Shown one piece after another: positions 16,132-24,284 of a DNA stretch of 27,726 bases. Origin of the DNA: a virus. The notes below the pieces were generated by a model. The model did not search any database, was not told the origin of the DNA, and was given only the letters and a program-made list of their open reading frames with translations. Each line of letters begins with the position of its first letter. Positions within the stretch are counted from its first letter, which is position 1. Location of the stretch: the IMG/VR virus record IMGVR_UViG_3300027736_000200, positions 1 through 27,726 of that record, one strand, 5' to 3'. A program made the translations under genes and the position numbers.

Positions 16132-17571
16132 ATGGTTCCACCTTTTACAGACTATTTTGCAAACACGCCAAATCCTGTTGATTCTTTTCTTTCTGGAATT
16201 GGATCTGGACAAGCTATACAAGCAAACATGGTAAACGCAAGAAATGTCGAAGAAGCTCGACAGCAACTTGCATTGAAACATGAGGCTGATGTTGAAGCAG
16301 TAAAGCAAAAATCTATTCTTGAACAACAAATGTTTGAACAGAAAATTATTGCTGATCAAGCCGCAGCAGAAAAGGCTGCTGCTATTGAGGAAGAAAAAAA
16401 ATCTCTAGGTAAAAAAGTTGGTTTAGGAACTGCTAATGGCGAAGAAGCTTTTAGATTAGCAGAAATAAGTAACCCAGAATCTTTCAAGCAAGGACAAGCC
16501 TTAGCTGCTCAAATGGACAAAGAAAGACAACAGCGTTTTTATAGCACTATTGGAATAGCGTCTGCACAACTGATGCAAAATCAAGACCCAGAAAACATAA
16601 TTAAAAATTTGGAGGAGTCTGCAACAGCACTTGAAGCAAGTTCAGGTACAGTAAAAAATGCAACAGAAGATGCCAAACTTTATAGGATCATGGCTGGTCT
16701 TGTAAAAATAAATCCAAAAACTGCAAATCAACAACTTATGCATATTTTAGCAGTTTTGCCGGGAGGTGGAGATGTTCTAAAAAATCTTAGTGAATTGTCT
16801 GACGCCGAACAAAAAGCAAAACTGGCTGCGGGTGAACTTACTAAACAAGAATTAGAAATTCAAGCAGCTCAAAGTAAAGCAAACCTAACACCAGCCCCCA
16901 ATTTATCTCCAACTGCCGAAGCCGCTGCCACTAAAGCAACAACGCAATCAATTACAGACTTAGGATTCAGCAGTAGATTTGATAGTCTACTGACTAAACT
17001 TAGCGGTACAAAAGGTCTTACTGGATTTGCTGGTACTATTGCAGAGTTTATTAAAAAAAACGCTGGTCTTCAAGATTCCCTTTCTGGCGTAATTGCAGAA
17101 TATAAAAATATTGTCAATTCTGATTTATTGTCACAATTACCTCCTGGAGCCGCATCTGATCGTGATGTTGCTCTTGTCAGAGAAGGATATCCTGGACCAG
17201 AAGCTCCTCTAACAGTACTTATACCTTTTATTCGAGGTCTAAAAACAATCAAAGAATATTCGGCCAAAAATAACCAGGCCATTGCCGATTGGACTTACCA
17301 GAATGGTAGTCTTGGACCATCAAATTATGACATTGTGATGAACGGAAAAACAGTTCCAAAAGGAACAAACTTTCTTTCTTGGAAAGACAAAAACATTCCA
17401 TTTGGATCTACTGCCACAACATCTTCAGCTGGTGGTGCATCTGCTACTGCACCAAATCCACCAGCTAAAGGTTCTGTTACTTCAAAATACATAGTTACAG
17501 TTGATGGAGTAGATTATGATTTGGGTTCAAAAGAAAAATATGATACATACATGAAATCGGTTGGTAAATAA
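16132..17571 (+). CDS. DNA ejection protein, P22 gp20-like
   Basis: 479 residues (P22 gp20 471). TAGGAG precedes ATG 16132. There is a long N-terminal coiled coil rich in Gln/Glu/Ala (about 35-90), a helical middle, and a C-terminal conserved-looking segment LSQLPPGAASDRDVALVREG followed by YPGPEAPLTVLIPFIRGLK and NNQAIADWTYQNG. That LPPGAASD region is typical of this family of injected proteins. The very C-terminus carries a small extra module (YIVTVDGVDYDLGSKEKYD) that could bind a partner. Codon use is distinctly AT-rich compared with the coat region. Confidence 0.82.
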   Translation: MVPPFTDYFANTPNPVDSFLSGIGSGQAIQANMVNARNVEEARQQLALKHEADVEAVKQKSILEQQMFEQKIIADQAAAEKAAAIEEEKKSLGKKVGLGTANGEEAFRLAEISNPESFKQGQALAAQMDKERQQRFYSTIGIASAQLMQNQDPENIIKNLEESATALEASSGTVKNATEDAKLYRIMAGLVKINPKTANQQLMHILAVLPGGGDVLKNLSELSDAEQKAKLAAGELTKQELEIQAAQSKANLTPAPNLSPTAEAAATKATTQSITDLGFSSRFDSLLTKLSGTKGLTGFAGTIAEFIKKNAGLQDSLSGVIAEYKNIVNSDLLSQLPPGAASDRDVALVREGYPGPEAPLTVLIPFIRGLKTIKEYSAKNNQAIADWTYQNGSLGPSNYDIVMNGKTVPKGTNFLSWKDKNIPFGSTATTSSAGGASATAPNPPAKGSVTSKYIVTVDGVDYDLGSKEKYDTYMKSVGK

Positions 17572-17573
17572 TA

Positions 17574-19943
17574 ATGGCTATGGACACCGCCGAAAAGCTT
17601 GCACTTTTAAAATCTCTTGATGCAATACCGGTAGATACAACCATTACAAAACCCTCAGATTCAACTAAAAAAATAGAATTGCTCAAATCACTTGGAGCAG
17701 TTCTTGTAACTCCAACACAAGATATTCCAACTCCTGTAGATTCCGATCAAATACAACGTGACATGATGGCTTTGAATACTGGATCTCCTGACACCATGAT
17801 ACCGCCACAAGCTCCTACAACTCCACTTGGTGTAACGGCAGCAATTGATCGTGGTCTGTATGCCGGTCTCACAAGTCCAATTGCTTTTGTCGCTGATCCG
17901 CTAATAGGAATTGTAAACGGACTGACAAATGGAAACTTACCTCTTTTCTCGCGGTCTGTTCAGAATATCCTTACCATGGTGGGAGTTCCTGAGCCCCAAA
18001 ATGTGATTGAGAGGATGTTCCAAGCCGGCACTGCTGGCATTAGCGGTGCCAAGGCAATTTCCAAAACATCAATGGATGTTGCTAATCAAGCAGCAAGGCT
18101 ACAGCCAAGCTTAGTAGGACAACAGAAAGCTTTGGACATTGGCACCAGCATGGCCGCCAACCCAGCACAGCAGATGGTTGGTGGTGGTGTTGGAGCACTG
18201 GCCGGACAGGCGTCAGCAGAGGCTGGGGCAAACCCTTACGTTCAAACGCTGATGTCAATCTTAGGTACAGCTGCTGGTGGAATGGCAACACCAGCATCAA
18301 AACTTGGTCCCATGGCAAGACCCAGCACTGCTACTGCACCTGAACCAGGTGTAATGCCACAACAAGCAGAACTGCCAATTGTTGAACAAATACCTCCGCT
18401 AGAAACAGCGCGGCCAAGAATGGCAATTGCTGAAATGCCAGTAGAAAAGACGGCTCAACTTTTAAAGAAAATGAAAGGTGGTTCTACGGCAGCTACTAAG
18501 GAACTTGGAGCATCTGCTCAGATTAACTTAGAAGACAAAGCTTTGGCCGACAAAATGGGTTTTGATCTTCCGGTTGATATGTTTACTGATTCACAACGCA
18601 TCAGAGAAGTATTTGGTCTGATGCGCTCAAAGGTTGGCTCAGAAGCTTCTGGTGCGTGGAGCACAATCAAAGAAAACTTTGTATCGAAGGCCGATGACTA
18701 TCTGAAAAAACTTGGAGCTCAGTTTACCGGAGACATGGTCTCTTTGCCCGTAGTTTCTGACACCATTAAATCCGAACTTGCCACCACAAGCGCCGGCCTA
18801 AAAAATGGAACCGAACCAATTTATACACAGGTAGCAGAGCAAGTTCCTAAAACTTCTAAAGCATCAATTGGAAAAATAAAAGCTGTCATGAAAGAGCTCA
18901 CCGACGGTGTTCGTCCTGAACTTTTATCTTCCGAAGAAAAAAATCTATTGTCTATCCTTGATGAAGGAAATGTCACTTATGCAGAGCTCAACAAATTACG
19001 TCAGCGTGTAGGTGAAGCTATTGGCTCACGTACAGAGGCTTTCGGTACACAGGACACCCGCCGTCTAAACCAGATGTATGGTGCTCTTGCAGAGGATCAG
19101 CTGGCTAGTGTCGATGCTACAGGGATACCTGGTCTGGCTGACCAGCTGAAGGCCGCCAATGCCATGTACGCCAAGGCCAAGATGCTTGATAAGCTCATGG
19201 TTAATGCCTTTGGACGTGACCTTGCCGGCGACATTGGAAACCCTCTCCTGTCATCTATGAAGAGCGCAGGAACAAGCGCTGCACGTTATAACCGCATCGT
19301 GGCAGTAATTCCAGCAGAACTTCGTGGTGAGGCCATTGCTACAGCATTTGCTGAGGCCGTTCGAGGATCTCGCGGTGGTGGCAAGCAAAACTTTGGTGCA
19401 CTACAATTTAAGGACATTTACGAGGGCCTGCGAAAAAATCCAGAGATGTACAAAGATATTATCAAGAACTTGCCGGCAGGATCTCACGACACACTTCTAG
19501 GACTTTATAGTTTGTCAAAAAGAATTGTAGCAGCCGAGCGTGAAATTACTGGCACAGGTAAATCTCTACAAAAACCTTTGATGGACCTGCTGGAACAGTC
19601 TGGACTAGTAGGCAAGGTTCTTGACGGGGCAAGCGGACGGGTTAAGACAATGGTTGACCTTGGAACTTCTGGTGTTGCCAAGCCTTTCACTGATGCCCTT
19701 GTCAACGGCAAGAAAGATTCGCTTGCTAAGATAGGAACGTTGCTATCGTCGGACAAGTTTCAAAATGTTCTTCTTGAGCAGGCAAAGAAAGGCCAAGCAA
19801 GTCAAGAAACGTTGGCAAAACTTGCTGGCAGTTCAGAGTTTGGAGATTATGCAAAATCTATAGGTATTCCTAAAGAACAGCGTTTTGCGTGGATTGTATC
19901 TGCCATTGCAGCACAACCTAAATTGTATCAAGGAGCTAAGTGA
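17574..19943 (+). CDS. Large internal virion/ejection protein (P22 gp16 position)
   Basis: 789 residues; P22 gp16 is 609. ATG 17574 follows the previous stop by two bases and has no good ribosome site, so it is likely coupled to gp20-like translation; ATG 17580 is an alternative. The N-terminus has a doubled motif, KLALLKSLDAIPV (8-20) and KIELLKSLGAVLV (33-45). Residues about 95-235 are Ala/Gly-rich and hydrophobic, able to insert in membranes. The middle and C-terminal parts are helical, with TYAELNKLRQRVGEAIGSRT and a LYSLSKRIVAAERE segment seen in large internal proteins of other podoviruses. No lytic transglycosylase motif was seen here. It would be the third component of the ejected conduit. 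Confidence 0.75.
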   Translation: MAMDTAEKLALLKSLDAIPVDTTITKPSDSTKKIELLKSLGAVLVTPTQDIPTPVDSDQIQRDMMALNTGSPDTMIPPQAPTTPLGVTAAIDRGLYAGLTSPIAFVADPLIGIVNGLTNGNLPLFSRSVQNILTMVGVPEPQNVIERMFQAGTAGISGAKAISKTSMDVANQAARLQPSLVGQQKALDIGTSMAANPAQQMVGGGVGALAGQASAEAGANPYVQTLMSILGTAAGGMATPASKLGPMARPSTATAPEPGVMPQQAELPIVEQIPPLETARPRMAIAEMPVEKTAQLLKKMKGGSTAATKELGASAQINLEDKALADKMGFDLPVDMFTDSQRIREVFGLMRSKVGSEASGAWSTIKENFVSKADDYLKKLGAQFTGDMVSLPVVSDTIKSELATTSAGLKNGTEPIYTQVAEQVPKTSKASIGKIKAVMKELTDGVRPELLSSEEKNLLSILDEGNVTYAELNKLRQRVGEAIGSRTEAFGTQDTRRLNQMYGALAEDQLASVDATGIPGLADQLKAANAMYAKAKMLDKLMVNAFGRDLAGDIGNPLLSSMKSAGTSAARYNRIVAVIPAELRGEAIATAFAEAVRGSRGGGKQNFGALQFKDIYEGLRKNPEMYKDIIKNLPAGSHDTLLGLYSLSKRIVAAEREITGTGKSLQKPLMDLLEQSGLVGKVLDGASGRVKTMVDLGTSGVAKPFTDALVNGKKDSLAKIGTLLSSDKFQNVLLEQAKKGQASQETLAKLAGSSEFGDYAKSIGIPKEQRFAWIVSAIAAQPKLYQGAK

Positions 19944-22099
19944 TGGCATCAGTAATTGCACCCTTTGAAATCTTTCTAGACGCATCTGGAGCACCATTGA
20001 GCGGTGGTAACTTATATATTGGAACTGCGTCACTCAACCCAGAGACAAACCCCATAACGGTTTATTGGGACTCAGCACAAACTATCCCAGCAGCTCAACC
20101 CATTAAGATCAATGGCGGTTATCCTAGTTATGCTGGAAGTCCTGGAAAACTTTACGTTGGTACTTTGTACTCAATTACGGTCAAAGATAAAAACGGAAAA
20201 CTTGTTTTTTATTCTCCAATATCGGAAGCAGCTCTTGGTGGAGCTGCTGTTTCAACTGGAGCAAAAAACTACGTTGCTGCTCCAGATTTTGAGTCTGGTA
20301 CTACCGCCGGCTGGAATCTTTCTAAAGATTCAGGAACTACCGTTCCAATCTCTGGCGGTATTGGCGGTGGCACTACAGGTTTTTCCGCACTGACAATTGA
20401 TAACGCAACACCATTGGCCGGAACAGGGTCTTTGGTTATTAATAAAAATGCAGGCGACGTTCGTGGTTCAACTGTTTACTCAAACAATATAACGATTGAT
20501 CTTGAAGATACTGTTCGTACCCTTCAACTTACTTTCAGCTACAGGACACCGACAACAAACTACACTTCGGGTGATCTTTCGGTGTTCATTTGGGACGTTA
20601 ACGGTTCAAACCTAATTCCCATGTCTGCATCGTCTCTTGATGCTACTGTTGGAGGACCAGCAAACTTTTTTGGTACGTTCATCCCTTCTTCAAACCGTGT
20701 ATACCGAATTATTTTCCAGTTTACCACGACCAACGCTAATGCCCTATTGATGAACCTAGACTCGGTTGTCCTCGGCCCCCAGGTAATCCCCAATGCGGCG
20801 GCGGTGGGGGGGTGGACGAGTTATACATTGACCATTGGGGCTACCACAACTGCACCGACCAAGGGTACCAATACGACCGACCTAGCGCAATGGATGCGTG
20901 TAGGACAACAGATGGATTGGTCATATGACTACGTTCAAACTGCCGCAGGAGTTGCTGGATCGGGAACATATTTGTTTCCACTACCTTCAGGATATAGCAT
21001 TGATCTAACCAGATTCCCTGCTAATACCATTGTAGGTGTTGCCAATGTATCAAATATAGCGGATGAATTATCTTCCGCATCTGATCAGGGTAATCTTTAT
21101 GTTTATGATGCAAATAACTTGACTGCAAGGTATGCATCACCTCCTTCTGCTACTGATGTATTAGTAATAATTGGTTCTAGCGGTTTTCAGCTTTCTAACC
21201 CTGTTGTCAGATATCGATTCAAAGGATCATTTGCCATCGCCCAGTGGACGACCAACATCAACTTGGCGACGGATTTTACGGAGTATGCGAGTAATTCCGG
21301 TGCCGCTGGTTCCGCTGTCGATGATACCACAAACTTTGTTTACGGCATTTCGGGAAGTACATTCGGAACAATCACGGCAACCCTTAGAAGAACTGTTCAG
21401 TTTCAGCGGACCGTACAGGTATCTGATAAGCTGAGTATCGAAGTGTCTACCGACGGGACGTTCTGGACAGAGTTGCCACTCTCGGTCTATGGTACGACTT
21501 CAATAATTACTTACACCGAACAAAATGGGGTTGTCTATGGGGTGGGCATCGAGCGCTCTGGCCCATCTTCGACACAGGTTAAGGTGAGATTCGGGATTTA
21601 TCCGTACCCAACTGGTGCAACCTATGGTTCGGCGGGATCATCGTGGGTCAACGCCTCTGGATACAAATGGCGAGTCCGCAAGGTGTCCAACGGGAATATG
21701 GCTGAGACTCCTCCGGTGGTGAGGGCCGATTACTATAGTGCAGATGCGGCGGCAGTAAATGTTGCAATTAACTTTTCTACCAAGGCAGAAGATACGCATA
21801 GTGCAGTTACTACTGGTGCTGGTGTTTGGAAGTTCACTGCTCCAATTGCTGGGATGTATTCAGTCAAAGTTAACATTCAGGCAACATCAGTTAATTTGTA
21901 TGAACTAAGAAAGGGTGGAGCTACCACAACTCCAATCCAAAGTATTATTGCTTATAATTCTGGTGCTGGTGTTGGTCAGGCAGTTGGAACTACAGATATT
22001 AGACTTCTAGCTGGAGAATACATAGACGTTAGAGATATTACTGCCGCAAATCTTGTATATGCTACATCTAGAATCCAGATTGTAAGGATCGGATCATGA
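19943..22099 (+). CDS. Tailspike/tail fibre with P22-type head-binding domain
   Basis: 718 residues from ATG 19943, which has AAGGAG seven bases upstream; the GTG at 19940 is too close. The start overlaps the previous stop as TGATG. Residues 1-95 fit the P22 tailspike head-binding domain (LSGGNLYIGT, NPITVYW, QPIKINGGYPSYAGSPGKLY, DKNGKLVFY). Residues about 105-260 look like a jelly-roll carbohydrate-binding module (PDFESGTTAGWN to LLMNLDSVVLGP). Two further beta modules follow (about 275-425 and 428-595), then a C1q-like trimeric tip (about 600-718). No parallel beta-helix or clear endoglycosidase motif is visible, so it may bind and not cleave. GC content shifts between modules suggest recombination. 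Confidence 0.88.
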   Translation: MASVIAPFEIFLDASGAPLSGGNLYIGTASLNPETNPITVYWDSAQTIPAAQPIKINGGYPSYAGSPGKLYVGTLYSITVKDKNGKLVFYSPISEAALGGAAVSTGAKNYVAAPDFESGTTAGWNLSKDSGTTVPISGGIGGGTTGFSALTIDNATPLAGTGSLVINKNAGDVRGSTVYSNNITIDLEDTVRTLQLTFSYRTPTTNYTSGDLSVFIWDVNGSNLIPMSASSLDATVGGPANFFGTFIPSSNRVYRIIFQFTTTNANALLMNLDSVVLGPQVIPNAAAVGGWTSYTLTIGATTTAPTKGTNTTDLAQWMRVGQQMDWSYDYVQTAAGVAGSGTYLFPLPSGYSIDLTRFPANTIVGVANVSNIADELSSASDQGNLYVYDANNLTARYASPPSATDVLVIIGSSGFQLSNPVVRYRFKGSFAIAQWTTNINLATDFTEYASNSGAAGSAVDDTTNFVYGISGSTFGTITATLRRTVQFQRTVQVSDKLSIEVSTDGTFWTELPLSVYGTTSIITYTEQNGVVYGVGIERSGPSSTQVKVRFGIYPYPTGATYGSAGSSWVNASGYKWRVRKVSNGNMAETPPVVRADYYSADAAAVNVAINFSTKAEDTHSAVTTGAGVWKFTAPIAGMYSVKVNIQATSVNLYELRKGGATTTPIQSIIAYNSGAGVGQAVGTTDIRLLAGEYIDVRDITAANLVYATSRIQIVRIGS

Positions 22100-22380
22100 G
22101 CATTGAACTGGCTATAACGATCTTTGGTTTCCTTGCTACAATCGGAGGATTTGTCTTTTATTTCGGGCAAATGGATGTAAGGATCAAAAATATGGAACAG
22201 CGTGCAGGAGAGGATCGGCAACACAATTTGCAAGAGCATTCGGAGTTTTACATTGTTAAGACGGAAGTCACTCAAATCACCACCCAGTTTATTGACTTTG
22301 ATCGTCGAATGGGTTCTATCGAGGACTCACTCAAGGAGATCCTTTCGAGGCTTCCAAACAGGAGGACAAGCAATGTCTAA
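22096..22380 (+). CDS. Membrane-anchored coiled-coil protein, lysis cassette
   Basis: 94 residues. Residues 5-24 form one transmembrane segment (LAITIFGFLATIGGFVFYFG); the remainder is a charged helix with heptad-like spacing (MDVRIKNMEQRAGEDRQHN and on to SIEDSLKEILSRL). This topology suits an inner-membrane spanin-like or holin-accessory protein. The start overlaps the tailspike stop as ATGA, and the next gene's ribosome site lies inside its end. Function is inferred from topology and neighbours only. Confidence 0.7.
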   Translation: MSIELAITIFGFLATIGGFVFYFGQMDVRIKNMEQRAGEDRQHNLQEHSEFYIVKTEVTQITTQFIDFDRRMGSIEDSLKEILSRLPNRRTSNV

Positions 22381-22885
22381 GTCGCAGATTCTCTTTGACA
22401 AAAAAGCCGTCAAAATGACCGCGTTTGGCCGGGACATTACCGTGACCAACAACGTCAGAAACGAGCTTAATGGCTTGAGAACTTCAAGCGAAGTCGTGTT
22501 TTCCACCACGCAATCTGGTGCTAACGGCAAACCCTACTACCCGAGGCAATTCCCTGCGGGTCAATGGTACGTCACCGATGTGGTAGCCCACGACAAAAAG
22601 AAGGCCGATGGCACGCCCGCAGAACCATACCTGTACCCTTTCTTCCTGGCCACCAACGCTCATCAAACAGTTCCGGTTTACAAACTGGAAATAGTGAATG
22701 ATAAACAGAAAATTGGCGCACCCGATGGGACTGCTGAGGATTGGGGCTACGGCCTTCATCACTCCACCAGCTCCACCACCCTCGGTTGCATCAAGATCGT
22801 CAAGGAAGAAGACTTGCGCTGGCTTGTAGATCAGATTAAGGCCGCGTGGAACAACAATCAAATTGTGAGAATGGAGGTAGTCTAA
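22373..22885 (+). CDS. L,D-transpeptidase (YkuD)-like protein, candidate wall enzyme
   Basis: 170 residues from ATG 22373, which has AGGAGG (22360-22365) seven bases upstream; the longer frame from 22202 is not used. The key feature is GLHHSTSSTTLGCIKI (127-142): His129/130, a Ser/Thr patch and Gly-Cys-Ile match the H-x(n)-S-x-G-C-I/R catalytic pattern of YkuD-type L,D-transpeptidases, with Cys139 as nucleophile. NGKPYYPRQFPAGQW (51-65) precedes it as in related phage proteins. No signal peptide is visible, so export would need the holin. It sits between a membrane coiled-coil gene and a holin, which points to lysis, either cutting or editing peptidoglycan cross-links. It could instead be a virion wall protein. 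Confidence 0.7.
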   Translation: MSKSQILFDKKAVKMTAFGRDITVTNNVRNELNGLRTSSEVVFSTTQSGANGKPYYPRQFPAGQWYVTDVVAHDKKKADGTPAEPYLYPFFLATNAHQTVPVYKLEIVNDKQKIGAPDGTAEDWGYGLHHSTSSTTLGCIKIVKEEDLRWLVDQIKAAWNNNQIVRMEVV

Positions 22886-23370
22886 TGGACTGGCTCAAAG
22901 ACGTTTTTGGTGGTGCCGGTGGTGTCGGATCGGTTGTAAAATCTGTGGGTGATGCCGTCGGTCAGTTTGTTGACAAGCCGGAGGACAAACTAAAACTCCA
23001 GCAGGCCATGGCTGAAGCTGACCTGGCGGTACGGAAACTGGCGTTTGATGCCCAGACCAGTTATATGCAAGACCGTGCTAGTGCGCGGGAATTGTACGGC
23101 AAAGACAATTCAGTGCAAAAGGTCTACGCTTTGACCTTCTTAATCGGATACGTCGTAATTACATTGGCTCTTCTGATTGTAGTGGTAGGCTGGATCGGCG
23201 CAGCCGGTGTTGTGATTCCTGACTGGGCCAGTTTGTTGATAGGCACCATATTTGGTGCCATGAGCCAGAAAGTCGGCACGGTGACTGACTTTTACTTTGG
23301 CAGCTCGCAAAGTTCAAGCGACAAGACTGACCAGATGCAGCAGGCCATGGCTAGGATTCCTAAAAGTTGA
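22885..23370 (+). CDS. Holin of the 3TM (GTA_holin) type
   Basis: 161 residues. ATG 22885 overlaps the previous TAA by one base and has GGAGG at 22873-22877. An amphipathic N-terminal part with a helical DKLKLQQAMAEADLAVRKLA stretch is followed by two clear membrane segments, about 82-105 and 110-128, and the tail FYFGSSQSSSDKT (136-148). The FYFGSS-x-SS-x-K ending is typical of the 3TM phage holins. It would permeabilise the inner membrane at the end of infection and release or activate the wall enzymes. Confidence 0.78.
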   Translation: MDWLKDVFGGAGGVGSVVKSVGDAVGQFVDKPEDKLKLQQAMAEADLAVRKLAFDAQTSYMQDRASARELYGKDNSVQKVYALTFLIGYVVITLALLIVVVGWIGAAGVVIPDWASLLIGTIFGAMSQKVGTVTDFYFGSSQSSSDKTDQMQQAMARIPKS

Positions 23371-23374
23371 TTAT

Positions 23375-23447
23375 AGCGGGGGAGAGGCACGGTGACCTTA
23401 CTGGCCCCATAAGCCAGAGAGAGGCGGTTCGACTCCGCCTCCCGCAA
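23375..23447 (+). tRNA. tRNA-Met(CAT), initiator-like
   Basis: Full cloverleaf of 73 bases. Acceptor bases 2-7 GCGGGG (23376-23381) pair with TCCCGC (23440-23445); bases 1 and 72 are both A and do not pair. D arm GAGG/CCTT with GG in the loop. Anticodon stem CTGGC/GCCAG (23401-23405, 23413-23417), loop CCCATAA, anticodon CAT. Five-base variable loop. T arm GGCGG/CCGCC with TTCGACT loop. CCA is not encoded. The unpaired 1:72 and the A11:U24 pair are hallmarks of bacterial initiator tRNA. Position 33 is C, not U, and 8 and 14 are G and C, not U and A, which is odd. It could be a specialised or decaying gene. Confidence 0.75.
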
Positions 23448-23449
23448 GC

Positions 23450-23465
23450 GTGGCCCGAAGGCCAC
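23450..23465 (+). other. Hairpin directly after the tRNA
   Basis: GTGGCC, CGAA loop, GGCCAC: a perfect six-pair stem beginning three bases after the tRNA end and followed by AAAA, not T. It more likely guides tRNA 3' processing or protects the transcript than ends it. Confidence 0.55.
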
Positions 23466-23479
23466 AAAAGCCAACAGAA

Positions 23480-23498
23480 AGTATCACAAATCGATACT
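23480..23498 (+). other. Small hairpin before the phosphoesterase ribosome site
   Basis: AGTATC pairs with GATACT around a seven-base loop and ends three bases before AGGAG (23502-23506). It is AT-rich and weak alone, but its position could tune translation of the phosphoesterase. Confidence 0.35.
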
Positions 23499-23510
23499 AT
23501 CAGGAGACAA

Positions 23511-24284
23511 ATGAGTGTCCTCATCCTCGCAGAGGGAGACTATCACTGTGGCAATCTGCTCGGTTTGGTGCCACCTTCAGAGCAGACCGGGAAACTGAAG
23601 CACATACAAAAAGTTTTATGGGACTGGCGTAAGGCCGAAATCGCTTCTATTGGCCCTGTCGACATTCATATGGTCAACGGCGATTTGACCGACGGCCCCG
23701 GCAAAAAAGATTCTATCGGCCTGCTGACCACAGACACCGAAGAGCAGGCAGAGTGGGCAGAAGAGGCCGTGCGCCAGGTGCAGGCCAAGACTCGATTCTT
23801 TACCTACGGCTCCCCGTATCACGTTAATACGTCGTACAACACCGAAAGGTCAATCGCCAAGGCTTTCGACTGCGATATTGCCGACACTGCCCGGTTCCAA
23901 GTGAATGGAAAAAGATTCAAGTTTAGGCACGTTGTAGGTCGATCAGATACACCCTACGGCCAAGGCACCCAAGTGCAAAAAGAGATTGTCAGGGATGTGT
24001 TGCAAGCTGCGCTTGATGACCACGACCAAGCCGACATTCAAGGCCGGTCACACTGCCACTACTGGACGCGGGTCGATGTGAAAGACAAGACCGCATTTAC
24101 CATGCCGTGCTGGGAGCTTCCGCTGGACACCAAGGGAAGCGTGTACCCTCGCACCTTGCGGACGATGTACTACGACGTTGGCTTCGTTCTCATTGAGGTT
24201 ATGGATGACGGCGAGGTTATTATCCGGCCCAGACGCATGGACATTCGCGGTCTAACCAAAGTTCGTTACGAGGTGATCAAGTGA
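23511..24284 (+). CDS. Calcineurin-like metallophosphoesterase
   Basis: 257 residues from ATG 23511 with AGGAG just upstream; the frame is open through the tRNA to 23367 but that start is unreasonable. Metal-binding motifs occur in the usual order: GDYHCG (D10, H12), GDLTDG (D58), GSPYH (100-104, in place of GNHE/D), H140, and GRSHCHY (178-184, in place of GHTH). The first two and the final histidines are kept; the third departs from the usual Asn-His pair. The family cleaves phosphomono- or diesters and in phages includes RNA 2',3'-phosphatases, nucleases and protein phosphatases; the substrate cannot be told. Placed after lysis genes and before a small DNA-binding protein, with coupled stop and start. 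Confidence 0.85.
   Translation: MSVLILAEGDYHCGNLLGLVPPSEQTGKLKHIQKVLWDWRKAEIASIGPVDIHMVNGDLTDGPGKKDSIGLLTTDTEEQAEWAEEAVRQVQAKTRFFTYGSPYHVNTSYNTERSIAKAFDCDIADTARFQVNGKRFKFRHVVGRSDTPYGQGTQVQKEIVRDVLQAALDDHDQADIQGRSHCHYWTRVDVKDKTAFTMPCWELPLDTKGSVYPRTLRTMYYDVGFVLIEVMDDGEVIIRPRRMDIRGLTKVRYEVIK

Noticed and set aside
23375-23447. Reading the tRNA as an attachment-site remnant only
   Set aside because: All four arms, including the D and anticodon arms, are intact; an att remnant would normally keep only the 3' half.
23367-23510. N-terminal extension of the phosphoesterase
   Set aside because: The added frame reads through the tRNA and its hairpin; the GDYHCG motif already starts ten residues after ATG 23511.
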